Origin: Prochlorococcus sp. AG-347-G20
GTDB taxonomy: Bacteria > Cyanobacteriota > Cyanobacteriia > PCC-6307 > Cyanobiaceae
Assembly: GCA_003281645.1 (NCBI GenBank)
Contig: QCBJ01000002.1
Coordinates: 62,001 to 126,000, forward strand
Length of the DNA: 64,000 bases
Direction of reading: 5' to 3'
The position numbers and the translations under genes were made by a program. The notes beneath the pieces were generated by a model. That model was not told the DNA's origin. It did not search any database and saw nothing but the letters and a program-made list of their open reading frames with translations. Position 1 is the first letter of the stretch, and the number at the start of each line of letters is the position of its first letter. Positions 23,847-37,863 of the stretch are shown here, piece by piece.

Positions 23847-25088
23847 TTAAGGCAGAAAACTGACAAAATTATTATTTAGATTTCTATTTAATAAGTAAAT
23901 ATTAATGTGATTAAAAACATCTGGTTCATTTAAAGTTAAATTTTGAATCATTATGAAAGGTTCTATTAACGAAACTTTGCTTCTTATAAATATCTCTTTT
24001 GCTGCTATTTTCCCAAGGATTTTTGTAGAGTACACAGCAATTGCTGCTTGAATAATTGCTATTGGCCCATAAGGTAATAATGAAAGACCGTTAGTGAAAG
24101 GTGCCGTTAATAAAATTACTTTCCTAATAAGGTTGAAAGATGTATTGACGCCGACTTGAGTAACTCCTAAGTATAAATTATTGATGGATATATTTTTAAA
24201 GATTATTCTTGTTGATTCACCCTTCAAATTTAAACCATAAATTTTACTTAATTCTCCAATCATTGCAGTATCTAGTGCAAAACTACCCGCAACATCAAAC
24301 AGAACAAATGGATTAAGAGCTACAGCTGATGCCTTTATGGTCGAAAATTTACCAATAGTTGATTGAGCTAATTTCTGTCTTCTTTTCAATCTTTGTTGTT
24401 TTATCTGCAAAAACAATTTGTCAGCTAATTGAAGTGAATTAAGTGTTAACAATGTCTCACCATGTTGATTTATTATTTTTGTAAGGTAATTTTCTAGATT
24501 GTTTCCATGGTTAATAATTATTGGAATATTTAAATCTTTTGGAAGCTTAAAGTTTATATTTTCCATAATTTCTTTTAAGTCATGTTTATTAAAAAGATCA
24601 ATTTTATTTAAAATTACAATTATTTTTTTTCCATCTTTGATTAAGGAGCTGATTTCGTTTAATTCATTTCTATTTAAATCTCCCGAAACTATAAAAAGAA
24701 TAAGATCTGAATTATTTATGTAAGAGTAAACTTTATCTGGAAATTTAATATTGCAGAAATCAAATCCTGGAGAATCAATCAACTCTACACTACAAAGTTT
24801 TTGATCTTTGAGAAACCAAGATTCCGCTTGTATTTCTCTCGTAGTTCCATTGATAATATTTGTTTTGAATATACTTTTTTTTAGTAAAGAATTTAAAACA
24901 GAAGATTTTCCTACACCTGATTTACCGTACGCGCCAATTCTTATTTTTTTTTCTTTGAACCTAAAAAGTTGTTGATTAAAAGAAATTATTTCTCTATTAA
25001 AAAAACTTTTTTCATAGTTGGTAAGATCAAGAGTTTCCCACCAATTTTTTAAATATAAATAATTTTTATTAATTTTTAATTGTTTCAT
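23847..25088 (-). CDS. dynamin/Era-like GTPase with C-terminal membrane region
   Basis: GAYGKSGVGKSSVLNSLL, DSPGFD, ILNKIDLF. Confidence 0.85.
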   Translation of the reverse strand: MKQLKINKNYLYLKNWWETLDLTNYEKSFFNREIISFNQQLFRFKEKKIRIGAYGKSGVGKSSVLNSLLKKSIFKTNIINGTTREIQAESWFLKDQKLCSVELIDSPGFDFCNIKFPDKVYSYINNSDLILFIVSGDLNRNELNEISSLIKDGKKIIVILNKIDLFNKHDLKEIMENINFKLPKDLNIPIIINHGNNLENYLTKIINQHGETLLTLNSLQLADKLFLQIKQQRLKRRQKLAQSTIGKFSTIKASAVALNPFVLFDVAGSFALDTAMIGELSKIYGLNLKGESTRIIFKNISINNLYLGVTQVGVNTSFNLIRKVILLTAPFTNGLSLLPYGPIAIIQAAIAVYSTKILGKIAAKEIFIRSKVSLIEPFIMIQNLTLNEPDVFNHINIYLLNRNLNNNFVSFLP

Positions 25089-26068
25089 GATTTATTCTTC
25101 CACCAACCTGCTAATACAGATAACACAGCTTCTGCACCAATAATTCCCACAAATCCCCCGAATTCATCTACTACTACTTTCACTTCTTTATGATTCTTGT
25201 CAAATTTAGTTAATAATTGGTCTGCTTTAATCATTTCTGGAATGTAGTCCACAGGTTCGCAAATTTCAGATAATAATTTTTTACTTTTCCCATTAATTAA
25301 CTCTGCCAACATTTTTTCACGCTTTACTACCCCTTGTATTTTGTCAACTTTATCTCCCAAAATAACCCACCATGGAGAGCTATCAGACATTATAAGTTTT
25401 GAAATTTCTTCAAGATTTGAAGACCCATCAAGACAAGGTGCCGATACTCTAGGGGTCATTAAGTCTTTAGCTTTTAAATCATTTAATTGAAAAACCTTAA
25501 ATATCATTGCAGCCTCATCAGCCTCTATTAAACCTTTCTGACTTCCAATTTTTGCCATTTGTCTAATTTCTTCTTCATCAGTTGAAATTTCGTTTTCTGC
25601 TGTAATAACGGGAAATATTTGTTCAATTAATATTAAGAATGGCCTCATTAAAGTATTTAATATTCGCAAGATAGGAACAGATAATAGTGCTATTTGAACT
25701 GAAAATCTTGTGCCAAGAGCTTTTGGTAGGACTTCTCCTACTAAAACAACTAGTATGTAGAAAGCCATTGAAAAAACGGTTAAACCAAAACTACTATTAA
25801 TTACCAATGCTCCGTATACTCCTAAAATAAGACTGCCAATTATATTAAATCCATTATTAGTAATAGTAATTACAGTTAGTGTCCGTCCAAGATGTTTTCT
25901 AAGTTTTAGAAGTTGATTCGCAGAACTTTTTGGCTTTTGTCTAGAGGCAATTTCTAAAATTCTAATTGAATTTACCGCTAAAAAAGCTGCTTCTACTCCC
26001 GAACAACATGCTGATCCAATTAAAATAATTATTATAAGTAAAAATAAACCGTAAACACTTGGTTCCAT
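25085..26068 (-). CDS. CNNM/CorC-HlyC family membrane protein with CBS pair
   Basis: N-terminal DUF21-like TMs; EEEIRQMAKIGSQKGLIEADEAAMIFKVFQLNDLKAKDLMTPR. Confidence 0.9.
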   Translation of the reverse strand: MEPSVYGLFLLIIIILIGSACCSGVEAAFLAVNSIRILEIASRQKPKSSANQLLKLRKHLGRTLTVITITNNGFNIIGSLILGVYGALVINSSFGLTVFSMAFYILVVLVGEVLPKALGTRFSVQIALLSVPILRILNTLMRPFLILIEQIFPVITAENEISTDEEEIRQMAKIGSQKGLIEADEAAMIFKVFQLNDLKAKDLMTPRVSAPCLDGSSNLEEISKLIMSDSSPWWVILGDKVDKIQGVVKREKMLAELINGKSKKLLSEICEPVDYIPEMIKADQLLTKFDKNHKEVKVVVDEFGGFVGIIGAEAVLSVLAGWWKNKS

Positions 26069-26141
26069 TAAAATAGATTAGTACTAAATCTGTTCTAATC
26101 CATTCTTCCATTTTTTTTTTAAACACGCCAATACACAATTT

Positions 26142-27467
26142 ATGTTTAAACCTGACCATAAAGTTTTTGAAGAAAGAAGAGAAATTTTCTTGAATAAATT
26201 AGATGGAAAAGCTGCCATTATCCCAGGAGCTAATCTTGTAAAGCACCATGCAGATTGTGAATACCCTTTTAGACAAGATAGTAATTTTTGGTATTTAACT
26301 GGTTTCGATGAGCCGGATGCAATTGCTCTTTTCTTATCGCATAAGCCAAAGGGTGAGAGATTTATTATGTTTGTCGCTCCTAAAGATGTTATAAGTGAAG
26401 TGTGGCATGGCTTTAGATGGGGTTTAGAAGGCGCAGAAAGAGAGTTTAAGGCTGATAAGGCACACTCAATAACAGAACTAAGAGATTTACTTCCAGGTTA
26501 TATAAATGGTTCCGATGAACTTGTTTTTTCAATAGGTAAGTATCCATTAATTGAGAAAATAGTACTCGAGATATTTTCTCAACAACTTGAAAATCGATCA
26601 AGATCAGGGATTGGTGCAAACTCTATTGAATCTCCAGAAATTTATTTAAATAAGATGAGATTAATTAAAAGTGAATTCGAAATTAACAGAATGAGAGAGG
26701 CTATTCAAATTTCAGCAGAAGCTCATGAACTAGTAAGAGAATCTATCTCATCAAAGAAAAATGAAAGGCAAATTCAGGGTCTTCTAGAAGGATTCTTTTT
26801 GGAAAAAGGGGCTAGAGGACCTGCATATAATTCTATTGTTGCGTCGGGAGATAATGCCTGTATTTTGCATTACACTTCAAATAACTCACCATTGAAGAAA
26901 GAAGATTTATTGTTGGTGGATGCTGGCTGCTCACTAATTGATTATTACAATGGAGACATAACAAGAACAATTCCAATAGGTGGTAAATTTTCTAATGAGC
27001 AAAGAGTTATCTATGAAATTGTTTTGAGTGCGCAGAAAAATGCAATTAAAAGTGCCGTAAAGGGATCGAATTCTACTGCTGTTCATAATGTTGCTTTAAC
27101 AATTCTTATAGAAGGGTTAAAAGAAATTGGTTTATTGTCTGGCAGCACTGAGGAGATAATAGAAAATCAATCTTATAAACATCTTTACATGCATAGAACT
27201 GGTCATTGGCTTGGCTTAGATGTTCATGATGTTGGAGCCTACAGAATGGGGGACTATGAAGTGCCATTAGAGAATGGAATGATTCTTACGGTAGAACCTG
27301 GGATCTATATTAGTGATAGGATCCCAGTCCCTGAGGGACAACCCCCAATAGATGAGAAATGGAAAGGTATAGGGATAAGAATAGAAGATGATGTCCTAGT
27401 CTCAGATACCAACCCAGAAGTTCTAAGTATTACTGCACTAAAAGAAATTTCTGATTTAGAATTTTGA
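26142..27467 (+). CDS. pepP: Xaa-Pro aminopeptidase
   Basis: DAGCSLIDYYNGDITRTIPIGG; HRTGHWLGLDVHDVG; LTVEPGIYI. Confidence 0.95.
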   Translation: MFKPDHKVFEERREIFLNKLDGKAAIIPGANLVKHHADCEYPFRQDSNFWYLTGFDEPDAIALFLSHKPKGERFIMFVAPKDVISEVWHGFRWGLEGAEREFKADKAHSITELRDLLPGYINGSDELVFSIGKYPLIEKIVLEIFSQQLENRSRSGIGANSIESPEIYLNKMRLIKSEFEINRMREAIQISAEAHELVRESISSKKNERQIQGLLEGFFLEKGARGPAYNSIVASGDNACILHYTSNNSPLKKEDLLLVDAGCSLIDYYNGDITRTIPIGGKFSNEQRVIYEIVLSAQKNAIKSAVKGSNSTAVHNVALTILIEGLKEIGLLSGSTEEIIENQSYKHLYMHRTGHWLGLDVHDVGAYRMGDYEVPLENGMILTVEPGIYISDRIPVPEGQPPIDEKWKGIGIRIEDDVLVSDTNPEVLSITALKEISDLEF

Positions 27468-27522
27468 AATTTGACTTATCAAGTTAATAGATTTATTTTT
27501 TATTAAGTTTAAAAGCTCAAAA

Positions 27523-27681
27523 ATGAATAAGTCAGATTCATATGATTCGAAACTTTCTCAAGCAAGAGGCTTGGCTAGTCAGCTTGGAATGTTCGCAGAA
27601 GAAAACGATATCCCCAAAGATCTTTGGGATGCATTGGAAGCCACTATTTATGATTTTTATGAAGTATCTCTTAATAAATAA
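27523..27681 (+). CDS. 52-aa hypothetical protein (not in ORF track)
   Basis: ATG ORF MNKSDSYDSKLSQARGLASQLGMFAEENDIPKDLWDALEATIYDFYEVSLNK; displaces shadow ORF 27542..27727. Confidence 0.65.
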   Translation: MNKSDSYDSKLSQARGLASQLGMFAEENDIPKDLWDALEATIYDFYEVSLNK

Positions 27682-27787
27682 AAATCCTTTATGGAAGTTA
27701 TCAATAACTAAAATCAAGAAATTTTGAATAAATCAATCAAAATGTGACCATAAACTGATAAATTATTTATTAAACATAAATAAGTGA

Positions 27788-28261
27788 ATGACCTCATCAG
27801 ATAAGTTAAATCAAAATTCTACAGAAAAAAAGGAAAAAAATAGTGTACCAAACTCTAAAAATTCTTCTCCTAATTCAGGAATGATGGGTGCTACAGCTGT
27901 ATTGGCAGCTGCCACAATTGATGAAGACGGGGTACCTACTGGTTATACCCCTAAACCTGATGAAGGAAGGTTTATAATTAAAGTTTTGTGGTTACCTGAT
28001 AATGTAGCTTTAGCAGTGGATCAAATAGTAGGTGGAGGCCCAAGCCCTCTCACTGCTTATTATTTTTGGCCAAGAGATGATGCTTGGGAGAAATTAAAAA
28101 GTGAACTTGAGAATAAAGGTTGGATTACAGATAACGAAAGAGTAGAGATATTGAATAAAGCTACCGAAGTGATAAATTACTGGCAAGAAGAAGGTAAGAC
28201 GAAAAAATTAGAAGAGGCCAAATTAAAATTTCCCGAAGTAACTTTTTGTGGAACAGCTTAA
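27788..28261 (+). CDS. PSRP-3/Ycf65 family ribosomal protein
   Basis: [49 protein letters not shown]. Confidence 0.9.
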   Translation: MTSSDKLNQNSTEKKEKNSVPNSKNSSPNSGMMGATAVLAAATIDEDGVPTGYTPKPDEGRFIIKVLWLPDNVALAVDQIVGGGPSPLTAYYFWPRDDAWEKLKSELENKGWITDNERVEILNKATEVINYWQEEGKTKKLEEAKLKFPEVTFCGTA

Positions 28262-28264
28262 GTA

Positions 28265-28669
28265 TTAGTTCTTTGCAGCTTGAATCCTAGCCTCAGCCTT
28301 TGAAATCTCTTTCAAGGCTTTAATTTTCTCAGGATTTTTTTCATTTTCAGAAAATTTGCTAATTGCTAATTTTGCTTCTTTAAGATCTTGCTCAGCATTT
28401 TGAACATTAATTTCAGAACCAATTTCAGCATTATTTACTAAAACTATAACTTCGTCTGATTCAATTTCAGCGAAGCCTCCCATAAGAGCTATTGATTTCC
28501 ACTGGGAATTCATTCTTAGCCTTAAAACGCCAATATCTATAGCAGTAACTAAAGAGATGTGTCCTGGTAGTACACCAATTTGACCAGTAGTACTAGGAAG
28601 GATTACTTCTTCAGCTTCGCCTTGGTAAACATTTTTATTAGGAGCTAAAACTTTAAGAGAAATTGCCAT
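28265..28669 (-). CDS. atpC: ATP synthase F1 subunit epsilon
   Basis: [34 protein letters not shown]. Confidence 0.95.
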   Translation of the reverse strand: MAISLKVLAPNKNVYQGEAEEVILPSTTGQIGVLPGHISLVTAIDIGVLRLRMNSQWKSIALMGGFAEIESDEVIVLVNNAEIGSEINVQNAEQDLKEAKLAISKFSENEKNPEKIKALKEISKAEARIQAAKN

Positions 28670-28709
28670 TAATTTAAAATTATTGAAGGTTAAATATATA
28701 TTTAAATAT

Positions 28710-30173
<1,464 letters not shown>

Positions 30174-30389
30174 TTATTGATTGGTGATGAATAGCTGATT
30201 TAAACAGCTCATAATCCGAAAATACTACCACCTCATGGGTAGATTCGTTAAATGGGTTCGGCCACCCGCACAGTTTAAGTATGGTTTAATTGCCGCTTTG
30301 CAGATTATGTTGTTGATGATACGGATAGAGAACTCCTCTATTCCATTTTTATGGCGCAAAGCGTCTCAATCATGATCCTCCATTAATCT

Positions 30390-30701
30390 ATGGCAGCTGT
30401 TTCACTTACAGTCTCTACAGTAAAACCACTGGGAGATAGAATATTTATTAAAGTTTCCGCATCTGAGGAAAAAACTGCTGGGGGCATCCTTTTGCCTGAT
30501 TCAGCTAAAGAAAAACCACAGGTTGGAGAAGTTGCTCAGGTAGGCCCTGGCAAACTTAATGACGATGGTTCTCGACAAACTCCAGAAGTGAGTATTGGCG
30601 ATAAAGTTTTGTACAGCAAATATGCTGGTACAGACATCAAATTGGGAGGAGATGAATATGTCTTGCTCTCAGAAAAGGATATTTTAGCTGTAGTAAGCTA
30701 A
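30390..30701 (+). CDS. groS: co-chaperonin GroES
   Basis: [34 protein letters not shown]. Confidence 0.97.
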
Positions 30702-30725
30702 AATATTTGTTTCAAAAATTATTAA

Positions 30726-32390
<1,665 letters not shown>

Positions 32391-32420
32391 CTAAACAATA
32401 TTTTTTTTATAAATATTTAA

Positions 32421-32450
32421 AAGGGATCATTAAAAATGATCCTTTTTTTT
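32421..32450 (+). terminator. intrinsic terminator after groEL (roughly symmetric, may also serve secG)
   Basis: GGATCATT-AAAA-AATGATCC-TTTTTTTT. Confidence 0.85.
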
Positions 32451-32459
32451 ATTCAACTT

Positions 32460-32687
32460 TTATGAAATCCAACCAGCGCTAAGAATAATTGCGAGAGACA
32501 AAAATATCACTAAAAAAGTCCAAGTTATTTTGTTTAGAGAGGCTTCTGCACTACTTGCGCTATTGAACATAGAGCTTCCACTGGCAGCTATTCCTCCCAT
32601 ACCATCACCTTTGGGACTATGAAGTAAAACTAAGAGAATGAGAAGAACTCCAGAAAATACCCAAATCCAACTAATAATTTGAATCAT
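32460..32687 (-). CDS. secG: preprotein translocase subunit SecG
   Basis: LLILLVLLHSPKGDGMGGIAASGSSMFNSASSAEASLNKITW. Confidence 0.93.
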   Translation of the reverse strand: MIQIISWIWVFSGVLLILLVLLHSPKGDGMGGIAASGSSMFNSASSAEASLNKITWTFLVIFLSLAIILSAGWIS

Positions 32688-32709
32688 TGCTTAAAAACTT
32701 TTATATACT

Positions 32710-34332
32710 TTAAACGTGTTGTACGACCTTATTATAACCCTTTAATTCAATTTCTTGAATAAGCGATTTGCCTGTCATCTCTCTTGGTATTGGTAGATTT
32801 AATAATTGCAATAAAGTGGGAGCAATATCTGCTAAGCCTGCGTTTTCTCTTAAATTAATTTCATTTCCCATATTTGGTATTTTTCTTTTTTCACCTTCAA
32901 TCAAAATTAATGGAACCTTATTTATTGTATGTGCTGTCCATGGTTCTCCTCCAGATCCTTTCATTAACTCTGCGTTACCATGATCTGCAGTAATAACAAT
33001 GCTTCCGCCCATTTCTCCAGTAGCATTAACTATTTGTCCTACACATTTATCTACTTTTTCAATAGCTTTAATTGTTGCGTCCATGTTACCTGTATGACCA
33101 ACCATATCAGGATTGGCAAAATTGATTACAACAAAAGCATAATTCCCGCTTTTAATTGCCTTAGAGCAACTAGTAGTTAATTCTTCCGCAGACATTTCGG
33201 GTTCCATATCATAAGTTGCGACTCTTGGAGATGGAATTAAATGTCTCTCTTCTCCAGGTAAAGGTATTTCAACTCCTCCATTGAAAAAATATGTTACGTG
33301 AGGATATTTTTCAGTTTCCGCGGTTCTGTATTGTTTAAGTCCGTTTTCTGACACTATTTGGCCTATAAAATTATTGAGTGATTCAGGAGGAAATGCAACT
33401 TTAACGGGAAAGTTCGGATCATATTGAGTAAAAGTAACAAAATCTAGATTTGGATAATTTTTTCTTTCAAAGTCAGAGAATTCGTTGACCGAAAGGGATT
33501 TGACTATTTGTCTTGCTCTGTCTGGACGAAAGTTAAAGCAAATCAAACTATCCCCATCTTTAAGATAGTTTTCAGACATTCGTATTGGCTCTATAAATTC
33601 ATCGGTTATGTTTTTGGCATAACTTTTTTCTATGTAATCCTTGGGAGAAATATTTGTTATTTGAATATTTGGATCAGTCAAATTAGAATATGCTTTTTTT
33701 GTTCTATCCCATAAAAGATTTCTATCCATTATCCAGTATCTTCCGCATATGGAAGCTATTTCGCCTACGTTAAATTTTTTTATACATGATTCTATTTGAT
33801 TTAGATATTTCGAGGCGCTTTTTGCAGGAGTGTCCCTTCCATCAGTAATAATATGGATTGCAACTTTTTTAAGTTTATTATCAGATGCCCATTTTATTAA
33901 ACCCAATAAATGATCGATATGACTATGAACTCCTCCATCGGAACATAATCCCGTGATATGCAAAGTAGAATTATTTTTCTTTAATGAAGAAGCAATCTCT
34001 TTTAACTCATTTACCAAGCCTAGTTGATTATTTTTTACAATATTTGAAATCCTTACAAGTTCTTGTTGTATTATTCTTCCCGAACCAATGGTAAGGTGCC
34101 CTACCTCTGAATTGCCCATTTGACCATCTGGTAGGCCTACATCAGATCCACTAGCACTTATAAGGGTGTGAGGGTAAGCATGCCACAATGAATCCATGAT
34201 TGGTGTACTGGCACTTTTTATAGCATTATCTAATTTTTCTTTTCGATATCCCCATCCATCCAGTATTGCAAGAACTACAGGGCTCTGAGGAACACTTAAT
34301 CTTTTTATATTTTTGCTGCTAATCTTTGACAT
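32710..34332 (-). CDS. gpmI: 2,3-bisphosphoglycerate-independent phosphoglycerate mutase
   Basis: [40 protein letters not shown]. Confidence 0.96.
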   Translation of the reverse strand: MSKISSKNIKRLSVPQSPVVLAILDGWGYRKEKLDNAIKSASTPIMDSLWHAYPHTLISASGSDVGLPDGQMGNSEVGHLTIGSGRIIQQELVRISNIVKNNQLGLVNELKEIASSLKKNNSTLHITGLCSDGGVHSHIDHLLGLIKWASDNKLKKVAIHIITDGRDTPAKSASKYLNQIESCIKKFNVGEIASICGRYWIMDRNLLWDRTKKAYSNLTDPNIQITNISPKDYIEKSYAKNITDEFIEPIRMSENYLKDGDSLICFNFRPDRARQIVKSLSVNEFSDFERKNYPNLDFVTFTQYDPNFPVKVAFPPESLNNFIGQIVSENGLKQYRTAETEKYPHVTYFFNGGVEIPLPGEERHLIPSPRVATYDMEPEMSAEELTTSCSKAIKSGNYAFVVINFANPDMVGHTGNMDATIKAIEKVDKCVGQIVNATGEMGGSIVITADHGNAELMKGSGGEPWTAHTINKVPLILIEGEKRKIPNMGNEINLRENAGLADIAPTLLQLLNLPIPREMTGKSLIQEIELKGYNKVVQHV

Positions 34333-34469
34333 ATTTAGATCAAATTGATTGTTAACTGATCCAACCTTAAATTTAGCTTCAAACGTTACTCTTTAACAAT
34401 TTATATTTAACATAGTTAGCTTTTGCTAATTTATGAAAATATTAGATTAATTTTATTTCTTGATAAATC

Positions 34470-35006
34470 ATGTCCAAGAAGACAAAAAAGATCGTAATAC
34501 TTACTGAAGTTGAGCTTAGAAAAACTATTTCGCGTTTAACTTACGAAATTATCGAAAAAGTAAAAAAATTGGATAATCTTCTATTGGTTGGTATCCCGAC
34601 TAGAGGAATTGAGCTGACCGAAGTGCTAGAGAAGGAATTATTCTCTAGAACAGGTTTAAGAGTTAGAAAAGGAACAATTGATCCAACTTTTTATAGAGAT
34701 GACCAAAATAGAGTAGGAACTCGTCTAATACAAGCTGCAGATATTCCAACTCCTATTGAGAAACAAGAAATTCTTTTAATAGATGATGTAATTTACACAG
34801 GTAGAACAATTAGAGCTGCAATGGATGCTTTATATTCATGGGGCAGACCTAAAAGAGTGATGTTATTAGTAATGGTAGATAGAGGTCATAGAGAATTACC
34901 TATTCAACCAGATTTTTGTGGTAAAAAAGTGCCAACTAGTAAAATTGAAAGTATTAGTTTACGCTTAAATAATGTTGATAATGAAGAAGGAGTTTTTCTT
35001 GAATAA
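34470..35006 (+). CDS. pyrR: PyrR bifunctional regulator/uracil phosphoribosyltransferase
   Basis: VGIPTRGIELTEVLE; ILLIDDVIYTGRTIRAAMDAL; DRGHRELPIQPDFCGKKVPT. Confidence 0.93.
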   Translation: MSKKTKKIVILTEVELRKTISRLTYEIIEKVKKLDNLLLVGIPTRGIELTEVLEKELFSRTGLRVRKGTIDPTFYRDDQNRVGTRLIQAADIPTPIEKQEILLIDDVIYTGRTIRAAMDALYSWGRPKRVMLLVMVDRGHRELPIQPDFCGKKVPTSKIESISLRLNNVDNEEGVFLE

Positions 35007-35013
35007 CTCCCTT

Positions 35014-36582
35014 TCAGAAGATATTTCCTAAATTATATTCTCCAAAAAATTCATCTTTAATATCAAAACACTTAACTAATAAATCAGCATTTTTTGTAAT
35101 TTTAAAAAAAAGTTTTAAGGTGTCTTCTCCTATAATAGATTTACTATTTAATACTATTTTGAGTGGTTTTTTGTCCCATTTTATAATTTCTTCTTCATTT
35201 TGAATCTCTGATAACTTTGGTAATCCATTTTCAAAAATAACATCATATGCTCTTTCTTTTAGTGTCTCTCCAATTATTATTTCGAATATTGTCTGATTCT
35301 TTTTACTGGCTTGAAGGATAAGTTTAAAGGGTGTTTCAGTTGGCCATGTTTGACCTTTGCAGAAAATAGGATGCCAAAAGTGTTTTTGCTCTCTTTTATT
35401 AAATAATCTTATAGATAATCCTTTGTTTAATATGTCTTTAATTTTTACCCCTGGGGTCATTGATAAAGCTCCCAATGCTATTGATTCAATAGGGGGTGGC
35501 GACTTTATTTGAATTTTTGGAATTTTTTTTGTTATCCATTCTTTGATCAATGGTATTTGAGTTCCTCCACCAACCAAAACAATTGCGTTTAATTCGTCAA
35601 CTGTGCAAAATTTTCCTCTTGCTTGATTTAATAAATCTTTTAGTAAAGAGTCAAGGTGATTAAGAAGATTATTGTCAATGAGTATTTTCTCAAATATTTC
35701 TTTACTTAGGTAAAATTCACTTTCTTTATTTTGTTCAGTAAATAATTTTATTGGGTATTTATTTTCATATTTGATTGTAGATGAGCTGAGTTTACATTTT
35801 ATTTTTTCTGCCTTTGAAAGATTTTGAATATAATTATTACCCGGAATAAAATAATCAACTATCCATTGATCAATATCTTTCCCGCCTATTTTTGAGCCTG
35901 TTTTTCCAATTATTTCAGCACACCTTATTTTTTGTTTCGAGATTGAGCTTACATCATTACCTTTAAATTTTAATAGTTCAGCTATTGGACCAGATTTTCC
36001 TTCTCCTCCCTCTATTTTTAATATATTCATATCGACTGTACTACCTCCAATATCTAATGTCATAATTTTTGAGCCAAATGGTACATTTATGCCTAAACTT
36101 GCCGCGGTAGGCTCATCAACAAGTGCTATTTCATCTACAGATATTTCACCGCAAAGGTTAACTAACCATTCTCTGTACCCCTTATATGTATCTATAGGAG
36201 CAGTTAAAACAAGTCTTTTGATCGCATACTTGTGCCGAATATTTGCCCACAAAATTTGAAAAAATTTTTCGCCACATTCATTAGGGGTTAAGATATTTTT
36301 CTGGTTAATTTTTTCAATAGAATTTCCAATTAATCTTTTAAAGTTCGAATGAAAAAATAAATCAGAATTTGAGTATTCCCTCATTTTTAGAGCACTAATA
36401 CCAATTTTAGGAATCTTTGAAGGTCCCTCGAACCAAACAGCTGAAGGAATAACTCCTGGAGATGATGTAATATTCGGTATTTCAACTAAAACAGAATTTA
36501 TATCTTTTTGATTTTGAAAAGCTACAACAGTATTAGTGTTCCCTAAATCAATAGCAAGTGTTCCAGATAAACGCTCTTCCAT
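35014..36582 (-). CDS. HSP70/DnaK-like actin-fold ATPase, shorter than canonical DnaK
   Basis: LAIDLGNTNTVVAFQ; VDEPTAASLGINVPFGSKIMTLDIGGSTVDMNIL; LVGGGTQIPLIKEWI. Confidence 0.85.
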   Translation of the reverse strand: MEERLSGTLAIDLGNTNTVVAFQNQKDINSVLVEIPNITSSPGVIPSAVWFEGPSKIPKIGISALKMREYSNSDLFFHSNFKRLIGNSIEKINQKNILTPNECGEKFFQILWANIRHKYAIKRLVLTAPIDTYKGYREWLVNLCGEISVDEIALVDEPTAASLGINVPFGSKIMTLDIGGSTVDMNILKIEGGEGKSGPIAELLKFKGNDVSSISKQKIRCAEIIGKTGSKIGGKDIDQWIVDYFIPGNNYIQNLSKAEKIKCKLSSSTIKYENKYPIKLFTEQNKESEFYLSKEIFEKILIDNNLLNHLDSLLKDLLNQARGKFCTVDELNAIVLVGGGTQIPLIKEWITKKIPKIQIKSPPPIESIALGALSMTPGVKIKDILNKGLSIRLFNKREQKHFWHPIFCKGQTWPTETPFKLILQASKKNQTIFEIIIGETLKERAYDVIFENGLPKLSEIQNEEEIIKWDKKPLKIVLNSKSIIGEDTLKLFFKITKNADLLVKCFDIKDEFFGEYNLGNIF

Positions 36583-36679
36583 ATGAATTTATTAAATCAA
36601 TTAAGTTCTTTTTGTAATTTATGTTTTGAAACGGTCGAATAAACTGTAAAATACATTTTATAGTAAAAAAATTTTTTTA

Positions 36680-36916
36680 ATGAACATAACTAATAATTCA
36701 GGAATTGATTCTAATGATCTTGCAAAGAGAGGTGAAAGCTTGATAAGAAAATCAACTAATAGATATTTAACTACAGTGAAAATTGCTTTTAGAGCTAAAC
36801 AAAGACGTTTTGATGATTTTGATGGCTTATTAGAAGAGTCAACTATTAAACCTGTTCAAAGGTCAATTATTGAACTAAGCGATGAACAAGATCAACCAGA
36901 TTTACTTCCAGGCTAA
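36680..36916 (+). CDS. rpoZ: RNA polymerase omega subunit (cyanobacterial form)
   Basis: [68 protein letters not shown]. Confidence 0.9.
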   Translation: MNITNNSGIDSNDLAKRGESLIRKSTNRYLTTVKIAFRAKQRRFDDFDGLLEESTIKPVQRSIIELSDEQDQPDLLPG

Positions 36917-36918
36917 TT

Positions 36919-37290
36919 TTGGTAAAAGACCAAAAAGGATGGAGATTACTTAGAGATTTTAAAAAAGGCAAATTTTGCTTTTTGATTGGTGTTGATAATT
37001 GGGCAATCGAGTTACAAAAAAGTGAATTCTATTCACTCTACCTTTTACTGTTAAAAATTAATGAACAATTATTAGTTATCAAGGATCAACTAATGGATGA
37101 AGAATCTATTACTTTAGAATTAGAAAAACTTCCTTGGTATATTCAGTTAGAGGGAAAAAAGAATGAATGGAGTTTAAGGTTTGTTTTTGAAAGTCAAGAT
37201 CAAAATAGGTCCTTCGAAATGTATTGGCCGATACCAATAGCACAAAATTTATTTTATGAAATAAAAAACATGTGGGAATCAATGGATTAA
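36919..37290 (+). CDS. DUF1818-like conserved cyanobacterial protein
   Basis: KGWRLLRDFKKGKFCFLIGVDNWAIELQKSEFYSLYLLLLKI; follows rpoZ. Confidence 0.6.
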   Translation: MVKDQKGWRLLRDFKKGKFCFLIGVDNWAIELQKSEFYSLYLLLLKINEQLLVIKDQLMDEESITLELEKLPWYIQLEGKKNEWSLRFVFESQDQNRSFEMYWPIPIAQNLFYEIKNMWESMD

Positions 37291-37342
37291 AAGATAAATA
37301 AATTTGGAAATTTTAGAAAATATTTCCCCTTCTAAAAAAAAT

Positions 37343-37406
37343 TTATTCACAACTTTTCCACAGTATTTTTTAAAAAAATATCTTATGATCTAAACCATGT
37401 GGAAAA
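37343..37406. promoter_or_regulatory. cluster of three DnaA-box-like 9-mers in AT-rich spacer
   Basis: TTATTCACA 37343-37351, TTTTCCACA 37354-37362, inverted TGTGGAAAA 37398-37406. Confidence 0.55.
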
Positions 37407-37598
37407 CTTCTGATTTTATATAAATCTTTATATTTAAGTAAGATTTAAATTTACAAAATTGATTTCCATGACTCCTCTATTTATGACTGAATTCTCATTA
37501 TTCTATAACCTGAGACTTTCTCTTAATAATGCTTGTTGACGATTCAGTAATTTTGGAGAAAACTACATCTTGTAGATTTAAATTTCAATTAAAGTTTT

Positions 37599-37856
37599 TT
37601 GAAAATGCAAGAGTTAAATTACGACGAAAATTCAAAAGTATTAAATCATAAAGATGAAGTAATAAGCTTCAAATGTGAACTTCAAGAAAATCTTCAACAG
37701 GCTATGAAAGAATTCGTTGAGGATCATCCTAACTGGGATCAATACAGAATACTACAAGCCGCCATAGCAGGATTTTTGATGCAAAAAGGATTTCAAAATA
37801 GGGATTTAACGAGACTTTATATTGGCAATATGTTTTCAATGAATTTTAAGGATTAA
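37599..37856 (+). CDS. DUF2811-like conserved cyanobacterial protein
   Basis: 85-aa ORF, FKCELQENLQQAMKEFVEDHPNWDQYRILQAAIAGFLMQKG. Confidence 0.7.
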   Translation: MKMQELNYDENSKVLNHKDEVISFKCELQENLQQAMKEFVEDHPNWDQYRILQAAIAGFLMQKGFQNRDLTRLYIGNMFSMNFKD

Positions 37857-37863
37857 AAATTTT

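Noticed and set aside
27542-27727. 61-aa plus-strand ORF from the track
   Set aside because: Overlaps the better-coded 27523-27681 ORF in another frame; looks like a shadow ORF.
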